Positions 44,447 through 53,698 of a stretch of DNA of 53,698 nt are shown piece by piece. This DNA is from Vulcanibacillus modesticaldus (GTDB taxonomy: Bacteria; Bacillota; Bacilli; Tepidibacillales; Tepidibacillaceae). The translations under genes were made by a program, and so were the position numbers. Where the stretch lies: contig NZ_MIJF01000004.1 in assembly GCF_001730235.1 (NCBI RefSeq), forward strand, positions 1-53,698, read 5' to 3'. Numbering within the stretch: the first letter of the stretch is position 1; every line of letters begins with the position of its first letter. The notes beneath the pieces were generated by a model. The model saw nothing but the letters and a program-made list of their open reading frames with translations, made no database searches and was not told the DNA's origin.

Positions 44447-45037
44447 ATGGAGAAGGATAATCTTACTTATATAAAGGCAAAAATGAGGAAGGAATACTTG
44501 GAAAAGAGAAATCTTTTATCGTCTAAAGATGTAGAGCAATACTCAATGATAATATCAGAAAAAATCCTCTCCCATCCATCATTTGTAAATGCTAAAACTA
44601 TCATGGCATATATCCCTTTTAGAAATGAAGTGGATATTCGTTTAGTGATTGAAAAGGCATGGGCTATAGGCAAGCAAATATTGGTACCAAAAACAGAGCC
44701 AAAAATCAAGAAAATAGAACCCTATTTAATCAGTTCATGGGAAGATTTAGAGTTGGGGCATTTCAATGTATACGAACCAATAACTCTCAACAAAAAACCT
44801 TTTAATGGTGCAGAAATTGACTTAGTTTTAGTGCCTGGAGTTGCTTTTGATAAAAAAGGTTACCGTTTAGGTTATGGCGGGGGATATTATGATCGTTTTT
44901 TTAATCATAATAAGATGATTCAAAATAAAATAGGCATTGCCTACGATTTTCAAATTCTTGAACAGTTACCAATAGATAATCATGATTATCCAGTGAAGGA
45001 ACTAATTACAGAAAAAAGAAATATTAAAATTGGGTGA
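44447..45037 (+). CDS. 5-formyltetrahydrofolate cyclo-ligase
   Basis: Converts 5-formyl-THF to 5,10-methenyl-THF with ATP. N-terminal KAKMRKEYLEKRN, middle MAYIPFRNEVDIR, and the C-terminal phosphate motif LVPGVAFDKKGYRLGYGGGYYDRF are those of the family (YqgN/FthC). 196 residues from ATG 44447 behind GGGAGGAATT; the in-frame upstream ATG at 44429 lies before that site. Confidence 0.94.
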   Translation: MEKDNLTYIKAKMRKEYLEKRNLLSSKDVEQYSMIISEKILSHPSFVNAKTIMAYIPFRNEVDIRLVIEKAWAIGKQILVPKTEPKIKKIEPYLISSWEDLELGHFNVYEPITLNKKPFNGAEIDLVLVPGVAFDKKGYRLGYGGGYYDRFFNHNKMIQNKIGIAYDFQILEQLPIDNHDYPVKELITEKRNIKIG

Positions 45038-45187
45038 TAATTCACAATAAATAATTCTGACTATTTTGTAAACTTAAATGTTCATTATTGAGCATGTTAG
45101 AAAATATAGTACAATAATAGTTGGATACTTTTAAAAGATTAACTTGTAGAGATAGATATCATATAAAGTAGACAAGGAGAGAAAATA

Positions 45188-46180
45188 GTGGATAATTCTA
45201 TGCTAAAAGAGATTAAAGTTGAAGATGCTGTGGGATATACACTTGCACATGATTTGACAAAAATCATACCTGGTGAGTTTAAAGGAAGAATTTTTAAAAA
45301 AGGGCACGTTATCCAGAAGGAAGATATCCCTGAGTTATTAAAAATCGGAAAAGAGCATATTTATGTTTTAAATATAAAAGAAGGCTATTTACATGAAAAT
45401 GATGCTGCTTATCGCTTAGCAAAGGCGATAGCTGGTAAAAATGTTCTCTTGGATGAACCTCATGAAGGAAAAATTACTTTAACTTCAAAGATATTTGGAT
45501 TAGTTAAGGTAAATGAGACATTAATTAACCAAATTAATTCGATTCCTGACCTTGCGTTAGCAACAGTGTTTAATAATAAGGTGGTTCAACCCGGGGGAAA
45601 ACTTGCTGGTACTAGAGCTTTGCCGTTAATAATCGAAGAAGAAAAAGTAAACCGAGCTGAAGCTTTACTTGAGGGGAAAATAGCGATAGAAGTCAAAGAG
45701 TTTAAAAAATCCAAAGTTGGTTTGGTCACCACTGGTAGTGAGGTTTACAAAGGTAGAATTAAAGATAGGTTTGGGCCGATAGTAAAGAAAAAATTAAATT
45801 ATTTCGGTTCAGATGTTGTTGAACAGCGTTTTGTACCTGATGATGTAGAGTTAATTAAGCGTGAAATAGAATATTTCTTAAAACAGCAGGTAGATATAAT
45901 AATGCTTACCGGTGGGATGTCTGTCGACCCAGACGATAGAACACCTTACGCGATTAGAGAAATGTCCACAAAAGTTGTAACTCAAGGGACTCCTATATTG
46001 CCAGGTTCGAATTTAATGATTGCCTATAACAACGATACCCCTATTCTGGGGTTGCCTGGCGGTGTATTGCATGATCCGTATACCTCCTTTGATGTTGTTT
46101 TGCCACGAATTCTAGCCAATGATCCAATTACTAAGGAAGAAATAAATCGATCAGGTTACGGGGGGTATTACGGTTGTTAA
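45188..46180 (+). CDS. MoeA-like molybdopterin-binding protein
   Basis: A protein with the MoCF/MogA molybdopterin-binding fold (about residues 175-310: VGLVTTGSEVYKGRIKDRFG, then IMLTGGMSVDPDDRTP and LPGSNLMIAYNNDTPILGLPG). The N-terminal part is only loosely like MoeA, and 330 residues is shorter than the roughly 400 of MoeA. It may insert metal into molybdopterin, or it may act as an accessory in cofactor handling. It starts at GTG behind AAGGAGAG and overlaps mobB. The modABC operon in the same window fits molybdoenzyme use. Confidence 0.78.
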   Translation: MDNSMLKEIKVEDAVGYTLAHDLTKIIPGEFKGRIFKKGHVIQKEDIPELLKIGKEHIYVLNIKEGYLHENDAAYRLAKAIAGKNVLLDEPHEGKITLTSKIFGLVKVNETLINQINSIPDLALATVFNNKVVQPGGKLAGTRALPLIIEEEKVNRAEALLEGKIAIEVKEFKKSKVGLVTTGSEVYKGRIKDRFGPIVKKKLNYFGSDVVEQRFVPDDVELIKREIEYFLKQQVDIIMLTGGMSVDPDDRTPYAIREMSTKVVTQGTPILPGSNLMIAYNNDTPILGLPGGVLHDPYTSFDVVLPRILANDPITKEEINRSGYGGYYGC

Positions 46181-46698
46181 ACTCAAAGATGATCCCTGTT
46201 GTTAACTTTGTAGGATTTTCTGGTAGTGGAAAAACAACTTTAATAACAAAAGTTATAAAAAAATTTAAGGAAAAAGGACTTCGAGTTGCCGCAATTAAAC
46301 ATGATGCCCATAAGTTTGAAATAGATCATGAAGGAAAGGATACTTGGAATTTTTCGCAAGCTGGAGCGGATGTAGTGTTAATTAACTCTCAAAAAAAACT
46401 AGCGATGATAGAAAAATTGGTTGAATCTTTATCATTTCAAGAAGTCCTCTCTAAAATAAATGGCGTTGATATTATCATTGTTGAGGGATATAAACAAGAG
46501 TTTTCTCCAAAAATCCTTTTAGTCAGAAGAGAAAAGGATTTAGATTTACTTTCTAAACTCGATAATGTAATAGCTGTGGCCACTTCATTGAGTCTTAAGG
46601 ATATTGAAATACCAATATTTAATATTAATGATGTTGAAGGTATAACAGAAATTATTCAATTAAAGATTTTAGGGGAGAGTATTCATGGGACAAGATAA
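46174..46698 (+). CDS. mobB: Molybdopterin-guanine dinucleotide biosynthesis GTPase MobB
   Basis: MobB assists attachment of GMP to molybdopterin. The Walker A motif is [10 protein letters not shown] near residue 13, followed by [27 protein letters not shown] and VEGYKQE. 174 residues from TTG at 46174, 8 bases behind GGGGG. ATG at 46189 is possible but lacks a site. It overlaps the MoeA-like gene by 7 bases and rex by 14 bases. Confidence 0.92.
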   Translation: MLNSKMIPVVNFVGFSGSGKTTLITKVIKKFKEKGLRVAAIKHDAHKFEIDHEGKDTWNFSQAGADVVLINSQKKLAMIEKLVESLSFQEVLSKINGVDIIIVEGYKQEFSPKILLVRREKDLDLLSKLDNVIAVATSLSLKDIEIPIFNINDVEGITEIIQLKILGESIHGTR

Positions 46699-47329
46699 TA
46701 AAATACCAAAGGTAACCGCAAAACGATTACCTTTGTATTACCGCTATTTTGAAAAACTTCATTTAATGGGTAAGCAGAGGGTGTCTTCTGCCCAATTAAG
46801 TAAAGAATTATTGATCGACCCAGCCACTATAAGGAGAGACTTTTCCTATTTAGGTGAATTAGGAAAAAAAGGATATGGCTACAACGTAAGTTATCTACTT
46901 CATTTTTTGCGGGATTTTTTAAAACAGGATGAAGTTACAAACGTAATTATAATTGGTGTGGGAAACTTAGGAACTGCCCTGTTACATTACAATTTTTATA
47001 AAAGCCGTAATACCAAGATAGTTGCAGCCTTTGATACTGATCCTAACAAAATAAATAAGGAAATGGACGGCATACCAGTATACGGAATGGATAGCTTAGA
47101 AGAAGTGATAAAACTCTTTCGTGTTGAAGTGGCGATTCTGACAGTTCCTGTCCAAGTTGCACAAAAAATTACTGATGAGGCCATTAAAGCAGGTGTTAGA
47201 GGTATTTTGAACTTTACTCCATCTGTTCTGACAGTCCCTTCTCATGTTCAGGTACATAATATAGATTTGACTACCGAGTTACAAACTTTAGTATATTTTC
47301 TAAAGAATTATAATGACGACAATGAATAA
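46685..47329 (+). CDS. rex: Redox-sensing transcriptional repressor Rex
   Basis: Rex senses the NADH/NAD+ ratio and derepresses fermentation and anaerobic respiration genes when NADH rises. The N-terminal winged helix has [13 protein letters not shown] and [19 protein letters not shown]. The Rossmann domain has [12 protein letters not shown], and a C-terminal domain-swap helix follows. 214 residues. It overlaps mobB by 14 bases, tying redox control to cofactor synthesis in one transcript. I found no clear Rex operator (TTGTGA...TCACAA) in the window. Confidence 0.96.
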   Translation: MGQDNKIPKVTAKRLPLYYRYFEKLHLMGKQRVSSAQLSKELLIDPATIRRDFSYLGELGKKGYGYNVSYLLHFLRDFLKQDEVTNVIIIGVGNLGTALLHYNFYKSRNTKIVAAFDTDPNKINKEMDGIPVYGMDSLEEVIKLFRVEVAILTVPVQVAQKITDEAIKAGVRGILNFTPSVLTVPSHVQVHNIDLTTELQTLVYFLKNYNDDNE

Positions 47330-47412
47330 CTTTTTACTCAAGAAGCATATAGTATGTTTTATAGGGAATAATGTTGTTTGGAAAAATATTTTAATAATTA
47401 TGGTAAAATTAC

Positions 47413-47478
47413 TTGAAAAAAAAATAGAAATTTATTATTATAATAACTGTGTTAGCACTCGATAACAGCGAGTGCTAA
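47413..47478 (+). promoter_or_regulatory. groESL promoter with CIRCE operator (HrcA site)
   Basis: TTGAAA (47413-47418), a 17-base spacer and TATTAT (47436-47441) precede a perfect CIRCE: TTAGCACTC-N9-GAGTGCTAA at 47452-47478. HrcA binding here represses groES-groEL until heat shock. hrcA itself is not in the window. Confidence 0.97.
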
Positions 47479-47491
47479 TAATGATTCTTGA

Positions 47492-47800
<309 letters not shown>

Positions 47801-47894
47801 TAGCAGTAAAATTAAAGTTTTTGAATAATACTTATTATGGTTAAATTACTTATTACTTAATTATTGAGTTTAAATATATCATAATGCTACTTAA

Positions 47895-49553
<1,659 letters not shown>

Positions 49554-49575
49554 TAAGTGGTCATTGACCAAGTTG

Positions 49576-49615
49576 GAGGTTTCTCATTTAGCTAAATGAG
49601 AAACCTCTTTTTTTT
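49576..49615 (+). terminator. Terminator of groESL
   Basis: A perfect 32-base palindrome (49576-49607), arms GAGGTTTCTCATTTA and complement, followed by eight T. Confidence 0.93.
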
Positions 49616-49657
49616 GAGGTGGGTTAACATATTTGTTCGGTTTAGATTATTCTTTCA

Positions 49658-49789
49658 TTGACTCATTTTAGTCTAATTTGCTAGAATAGTCACAATAAAC
49701 ATTCATTTGAATGCTGGAAAGATAAAAAGGCAGTTTGACTGCGTAAGAAAGCTGAGGGCAGAAAATATTAAACGAGCGGAGGAGATTAG
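49658..49789 (+). promoter_or_regulatory. guaA promoter and structured leader
   Basis: TTGACT (49658-49663), an 18-base spacer and TAGAAT (49682-49687) give a promoter. The roughly 95-base leader holds small hairpins CATTC/GAATG (49700-49713) and GGCAG/CTGC (49729-49742). A downstream GGGCAG (49755-49760) could compete for the CTGC. It is not a purine riboswitch, and I cannot assign a class. Confidence 0.5.
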
Positions 49790-51328
49790 ATGGAAAAACC
49801 AAAAGATATTATTTTGGTGTTAGATTTTGGAGGACAGTATAACCAGCTAATAGCACGTAGGATCAGAGATTTAGGTGTTTATAGTGAATTAGTACCTTAT
49901 AATATTTCATTAGACAAAGTTAAGGAATTGAATCCTAGAGGGTTAGTTTTTTCTGGTGGTCCGGCTAGTGTGTATGTAGAAAATGCACCAATTCCAGATG
50001 AAGGTATTTATAAATTGGGAATTCCGATTTTAGGGATTTGTTATGGAATGCAATTGATGACCCACCAATTAAATGGTAAAGTGGAACGGGCAAATGTCAG
50101 AGAGTATGGAAAAGCGGTTATCGAAATAAAGACTGATTCGCCTTTATACCATGGTTTAGAAAAAACTCAACAAGTTTGGATGAGTCATTCTGATTTAGTT
50201 ATTGAGCCGCCTATTGGATTTCAAGTCGATGCAAGTACAGATCATGCACCAATAGCAGCAATGAGTGATCTTGCTAGAAAATATTTTGCAGTTCAATTTC
50301 ATCCCGAAGTGAAACACTCCGAATATGGGATGGATATGATTGAAAACTTCTTATTTAAAGTGTGTAAAGTAAAACCTAACTGGAATATGGATACCTTTAT
50401 TGAAGAAAAAATCAAAGAAATCAAAGAAATTGTAGGGGATAAAAAGGTTTTGTGTGCTTTAAGTGGCGGGGTGGATTCTTCTGTCGTTGCCGTATTAATT
50501 CATAAAGCAATTGGTGATCAATTAACTTGTATGTTTGTTGATCATGGATTACTAAGAAAAGGTGAAGCAGAAAGTGTTATGGAAACATTCGCAAATAAAT
50601 TTAAAATGAATGTAATTGCGATTAATGCGAAGGAACGTTTTCTATCTAAGCTAGAAGGCGTAAGTGATCCGGAGCGAAAGCGAAAGATCATTGGTAATGA
50701 ATTTATTCGGTTATTCGAGGAAGAATCTAATAAACTTGGTGACTTTGATTTTCTAGCGCAAGGTACGTTATACACTGATATTATTGAGAGTGGTACTGAT
50801 ACTGCCGAAACGATAAAGTCCCATCATAATGTTGGTGGTTTACCTGAAGATATGAGGTTTCAATTAATAGAACCGTTAAATACGCTATTCAAAGATGAAG
50901 TAAGAAAAGTTGGTAGTAAATTAGGTTTAGCAGATGAAATAGTTTGGCGTCAACCATTCCCTGGTCCCGGACTTGCGATACGTGTGCTTGGAGCGATAAC
51001 GGAAGAAAAACTAATGATTGTTCGTGAATCAGATTATATTTTAAGAGATGAAATTAAAAAAGCTGGCTTAGACCGTGATATATGGCAATACTTCACTGTG
51101 CTTCCGGATATCAAGAGTGTTGGCGTAATGGGTGATTCTAGGACTTACGCCCATACAGTTGTCATTAGGGCTGTTACTTCGATTGATGGTATGACAGCAG
51201 ATTGGGCAAGGATTCCGTATGATGTTTTAGAAAAAATATCTAATCGTATTGTTAATGAAGTTGATGGTGTGAATCGGATTACTTTGGATATCACTTCTAA
51301 ACCTCCTGCAACAATCGAATGGGAATGA
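49790..51328 (+). CDS. guaA: GMP synthase (glutamine-hydrolysing)
   Basis: Converts XMP to GMP using glutamine and ATP. The N-terminal class I amidotransferase domain (about 1-195) has the nucleophile in GICYGMQLM and the His-Glu pair in FHPEV. The ATP-pyrophosphatase P-loop is [12 protein letters not shown] near residue 223. The C-terminal dimerisation domain ends in [12 protein letters not shown]. 512 residues. The ATG follows GCGGAGGAG. Confidence 0.98.
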   Translation: MEKPKDIILVLDFGGQYNQLIARRIRDLGVYSELVPYNISLDKVKELNPRGLVFSGGPASVYVENAPIPDEGIYKLGIPILGICYGMQLMTHQLNGKVERANVREYGKAVIEIKTDSPLYHGLEKTQQVWMSHSDLVIEPPIGFQVDASTDHAPIAAMSDLARKYFAVQFHPEVKHSEYGMDMIENFLFKVCKVKPNWNMDTFIEEKIKEIKEIVGDKKVLCALSGGVDSSVVAVLIHKAIGDQLTCMFVDHGLLRKGEAESVMETFANKFKMNVIAINAKERFLSKLEGVSDPERKRKIIGNEFIRLFEEESNKLGDFDFLAQGTLYTDIIESGTDTAETIKSHHNVGGLPEDMRFQLIEPLNTLFKDEVRKVGSKLGLADEIVWRQPFPGPGLAIRVLGAITEEKLMIVRESDYILRDEIKKAGLDRDIWQYFTVLPDIKSVGVMGDSRTYAHTVVIRAVTSIDGMTADWARIPYDVLEKISNRIVNEVDGVNRITLDITSKPPATIEWE

Positions 51329-51355
51329 CTTTAGTAAAAGACAACGAACCACAAC

Positions 51356-51396
51356 CGAACAAAAAATGATTATTACTCATTTAATGTTCGTATTTT
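51356..51396 (+). terminator. Probable terminator after guaA
   Basis: Nested stems CGAACA/TGTTCG (51356-51361 with 51385-51390) and AAATGA/TCATTT (51364-51369 with 51377-51382), separated by AA on each side and followed by TATTTTC. Confidence 0.55.
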
Positions 51397-51399
51397 CTA

Positions 51400-51428
51400 T
51401 TGACACCGAGGTTGATTACTGTTAGACT
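51400..51428 (+). promoter_or_regulatory. Promoter of the purine-riboswitch transcript
   Basis: TTGACA (51400-51405), a 17-base spacer and TAGACT (51423-51428), about 30 bases before the aptamer. Confidence 0.7.
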
Positions 51429-51457
51429 ATCATTGTAGTTAATTTAAAACAATTTTG

Positions 51458-51528
51458 CTTTCGTATATGTCTGAGAATATGGCTCAGATGTCTCTACCAG
51501 GCAACCGTAAATTGCTTGACTACGAAGG
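51458..51528 (+). promoter_or_regulatory. Purine riboswitch, guanine/hypoxanthine class
   Basis: The aptamer has P1 51458-51465 with 51521-51528, ATATGGCTCAG, TCTCTACCAGGCAACCGTAA and the 3' GACTACG. The C in GAC (position 74 of the class) predicts guanine or hypoxanthine rather than adenine. It lies upstream of the purine permease. Binding should lower expression when purines are plentiful. Confidence 0.93.
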
Positions 51529-51624
51529 GGAAAGTTTTAGGATAATGGACGGATGCTAAGTTTCATTAAACGAAATACGAACTCCGCACTAAGTTTGTTT
51601 ATTCTGTTCTTTTTTACCCTTTGT

Positions 51625-51660
51625 ACCTAGGTAGAGATTTATCTACCTAGGTTTTTGTTT
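51625..51660 (+). terminator. Terminator of the purine-riboswitch expression platform
   Basis: An 11-bp stem ACCTAGGTAGA/TCTACCTAGGT (51625-51635 with 51642-51652) plus TTTTTGTTTT. It is about 100 bases after the aptamer, an unusually long gap, and no clear antiterminator was traced. Confidence 0.85.
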
Positions 51661-51773
51661 TCTCTTACAATTCTTATAGAATTCGTAGAGAATTACGCAT
51701 TTTACACTGACGTTGGCTGTATTCTCGGGCGATTATGAAAAAGAACGAGAAATCTGTTAGGGAGGAAGTTTTG

Positions 51774-53123
51774 ATGTCGCAAAATATTGAAGTTAGCAGA
51801 TTGAAGTTAGAGCAAGAAAGTCTGCTAGAACGCTTTTTTGGATTAAGTACCCATAAGACTAATATTCGCACTGAGGCTTTGGCAGGTTTAACGACTTTTT
51901 TAACAATGGCGTATATTTTAGTGGTTAATCCGTTTTTCCTTGGAGAACTAGGTGGAATGGACATGGGAGCGGTTTTTGTTGCAACTGCTTTAGCGGCTGC
52001 GATTGGGACACTTTTGATGGGGTTACTTGCTAATTATCCTATCGCTTTAGCACCTGGGATGGGGTTGAATGCTTATTTTACATTTTATGTGGTGTTAGGA
52101 TTAGGAATACCTTGGGAAAAGGCGCTTGGTGCGGTTTTTATTTCAGGAGCTATTTTCTTTTTGTTGACTCTGACAAAGGTGAGGGAAGCGATTATTAATT
52201 CAATTCCAGCAGGTTTAAAACATGCAGTTTCAGCAGGGATTGGGCTATTTATTGCGTTTATTGGATTAAAAAATGCCGGTATCATCATCGCTGATGAAGC
52301 TACAGCAGTTGCTTTGACAAATGACCTTGGTTCACCAGGAGTCTTATTAACTATTTTCGGAATCATAGTTACTTTATTCTTTTTAATTAAAAAGGTTAAT
52401 GGTGGAATATTTTACGGAATGATTATCACTGCGATTATCGGTTGGATATTCGGTGTTGTCCAAACTCCGGAGCAGATTTTCTCATTGCCACCAAGTATAG
52501 AGCCGACATTTTTGAAACTTGATCTAAAGGGTGCTCTTGATATCGGGCTATTTACTATAATTTTTGCATTTCTTTTTGTTGATTTATTTGATACTGCTGG
52601 GACCCTTGTGGGAGTTGCTAACCAAGCTAATTTATTAAAAGATAATAAACTTCCAAGAGCAGGAAAGGCGCTTTTTGCAGATTCTGTCGCTACAATGGCC
52701 GGTGCGGCGTTAGGAACATCAACGGTTACTTCATATATTGAATCTTCCGCTGGGGTTGCTGCTGGTGGAAGAACAGGACTAACATCAGTATTTACTGCAA
52801 TAATGTTTTTGGTTGCTGTATTCTTTTATCCGATAGTTAAGGCTGTTGCTGGAGTGGCAGCTATAACATCTCCGGCGTTAATTATCGTAGGAATTTTAAT
52901 GGTATCAAGTTTAAAGGAAATCGATTGGAAGGGTTTAGATGAAGCAGTACCAGCTTTTCTAACAATGTTGATGATGCCTTTAACATTTAGTATAGCAACG
53001 GGTATCAGTGTTGGCTTTATCGCATATCCTCTAGTTAAGATATTTGCAGGCAAATCAAAAGAAGTTCATCCTATTATGTATGTATTGGGTATCTTGTTTG
53101 TAATTAAATTTATCTTCCTATAA
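51774..53123 (+). CDS. pbuG: NCS2-family hypoxanthine/guanine permease
   Basis: A membrane purine importer of the AzgA/PbuG branch. N-terminal ERFFGLSTHKTNIRTEALAGLTTFLTMAYILVVNP, ALAPGMGLNAYFTF and the FLFVDLFDTAGTLVGVANQA motif are family marks. About 12-14 helices. 449 residues from ATG 51774 behind GGGAGGAAG; an upstream in-frame ATG at 51735 lacks a site. The guanine riboswitch upstream supports the substrate. Confidence 0.93.
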   Translation: MSQNIEVSRLKLEQESLLERFFGLSTHKTNIRTEALAGLTTFLTMAYILVVNPFFLGELGGMDMGAVFVATALAAAIGTLLMGLLANYPIALAPGMGLNAYFTFYVVLGLGIPWEKALGAVFISGAIFFLLTLTKVREAIINSIPAGLKHAVSAGIGLFIAFIGLKNAGIIIADEATAVALTNDLGSPGVLLTIFGIIVTLFFLIKKVNGGIFYGMIITAIIGWIFGVVQTPEQIFSLPPSIEPTFLKLDLKGALDIGLFTIIFAFLFVDLFDTAGTLVGVANQANLLKDNKLPRAGKALFADSVATMAGAALGTSTVTSYIESSAGVAAGGRTGLTSVFTAIMFLVAVFFYPIVKAVAGVAAITSPALIIVGILMVSSLKEIDWKGLDEAVPAFLTMLMMPLTFSIATGISVGFIAYPLVKIFAGKSKEVHPIMYVLGILFVIKFIFL

Positions 53124-53191
53124 TATTTTATCTATTTGATATATAAAGTATATAACGTCATTGAAAAAATAGACCCCTAACTAATGTGGAT

Positions 53192-53220
53192 GGTGCAACA
53201 TATAATGTTGCATCTTTTTT
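53192..53220 (+). terminator. Terminator after the purine permease gene
   Basis: A stem GGTGCAACAT/ATGTTGCATC with a 3-base loop, followed by TTTTTT. Confidence 0.85.
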
Positions 53221-53341
53221 CTTTTTTTATATAGGGATATTAAATAGCGATATAACCCATAATATAAAAGGTAATCACAATTGATTTAACCTACTGTTAA
53301 AGTCGATTAAATATGCTTTTACTATTTTTGAAAAAAAGTTG

Positions 53342-53371
53342 TTGACATAAGATGATAAGTTGTAGTAGTAT
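53342..53371 (+). promoter_or_regulatory. rRNA operon promoter P1
   Basis: TTGACA (53342-53347), an 18-base spacer and TAGTAT (53366-53371). Confidence 0.7.
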
Positions 53372-53460
53372 ATTTGTTGTCGCTTCTAAAAAGAATAATT
53401 ACGGTGAGCGATGATAAATAGGTGTTAGCAACGACTTAAAATAAAAAACAAAAAAAGTAG

Positions 53461-53490
53461 TTGACATAACACAGTGAGATATGATAAAAT
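53461..53490 (+). promoter_or_regulatory. rRNA operon promoter P2
   Basis: TTGACA (53461-53466), an 18-base spacer and TAAAAT (53485-53490). The tandem arrangement with P1, about 120 bases apart, is usual for Bacillus rRNA operons. An antitermination boxA-like TTGCTCTTTGAAAA follows at about 53507-53520. No gene lies between 53124 and the 16S start. Confidence 0.8.
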
Positions 53491-53594
53491 GTTAAATGTC
53501 GCTGAAATTGCTCTTTGAAAACTGAACAGTGTAACAAGCCAAGCGTGCCACAAGGAATTGTGGGACCAAAGTCAAAGAGAGCTAACTCAAACTT

Positions 53595-53698
53595 TTTATG
53601 GAGAGTTTGATCCTGGCTCAGGACGAACGCTGGCGGCGTGCCTAATACATGCAAGTCGAGCGAAGTTTATGGGAGCTTGCTCCTAATAAACTTAGCGG
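53595..53698 (+). rRNA. rrs: 16S ribosomal RNA, 5' part
   Basis: The 16S start is recognised by GGAGAGTTTGATCCTGGCTC and GAACGCTGGCGGCGTGCC. The gene is cut by the end of the window after about 100 bases. The first base is placed by comparison with Bacillus. Confidence 0.96.

Overview
The window looks like a low-GC, endospore-forming member of the Bacillales. The gene orders sigW-rsiW-cdaA-cdaR-glmM-glmS, acpS-nnr-ydcC-alr-ndoAI-ndoA-tex-cmpA-sprT, tsaE-tsaB-rimI-tsaD, and rex-groES-groEL-guaA-pbuG are those of Bacillus and relatives. There are many ATG, GTG and TTG starts with strong Shine-Dalgarno sites, a glmS ribozyme, a CIRCE operator and a cortex-morphogenesis gene (cmpA). Molybdate transport, molybdenum-cofactor genes, Rex and a probable selenoprotein suggest an organism capable of anaerobic respiration. 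Vulcanibacillus or Tepidibacillus-like lineages come to mind, but the sequence here does not settle the genus.

Layout. 1-1680: 5S rRNA at the end of one rRNA operon, followed by 14 tRNA genes. 1929-4022: arginase and an orphan pyrimidine-type binding lipoprotein. 4262-12824: cell-envelope block with an ECF sigma factor and anti-sigma factor, c-di-AMP synthesis, and GlmM and GlmS making amino sugars, with GlmS controlled by a self-cleaving ribozyme. 12892-15970: a compact mercury-resistance cluster (Fe-S metallochaperone-like protein, MerR, MerT-like protein, MerA). 15987-18547: molybdate transporter on the minus strand. 18754-21160: methyltransferase and S9 peptidase, minus strand. 21363-29146: cyclophilin, SufT-like protein, manganese-riboswitch-controlled TerC, AcpS, Nnr, lipoprotein, alanine racemase and the EndoAI/EndoA toxin-antitoxin pair. 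29228-32180: Tex, antisense CmpA and an SprT-like protein. 32242-33406: second tRNA array (12 genes). 33553-42354: alcohol dehydrogenase, the t6A genes with RimI, a DnaA-box cluster, an orphan sensor kinase and a large AlkP-like membrane protein. 42351-53123: ABC-F protein, folate ligase, MoeA-like protein, MobB, Rex, GroESL, GuaA and a guanine-riboswitch-controlled purine permease. The window ends in the promoters and first about 100 bases of a second rRNA operon.

The most notable observation is in the mercury cluster. The gene at 13958-14257 encodes a three-helix MerT-like mercuric ion transporter, but the second cysteine of its mercury-binding pair is an in-frame UGA. A perfect 7-bp stem with a GGUCU loop, the same loop as the Escherichia coli fdhF SECIS, lies 20 bases downstream. 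I read this as a selenoprotein MerT with a Cys-Sec mercury site. A gene finder would split or discard it.

Other points worth checking are a cluster of DnaA boxes plus an AT-rich tract just downstream of tsaD (gcp) and upstream of a sporulation-type kinase, two near-identical MerR operators, an [2Fe-2S] CopZ-like protein in the mer cluster, a strong hairpin between the glmS ribozyme and its ribosome-binding site, and a duplicated 3' end of tRNA-Arg.
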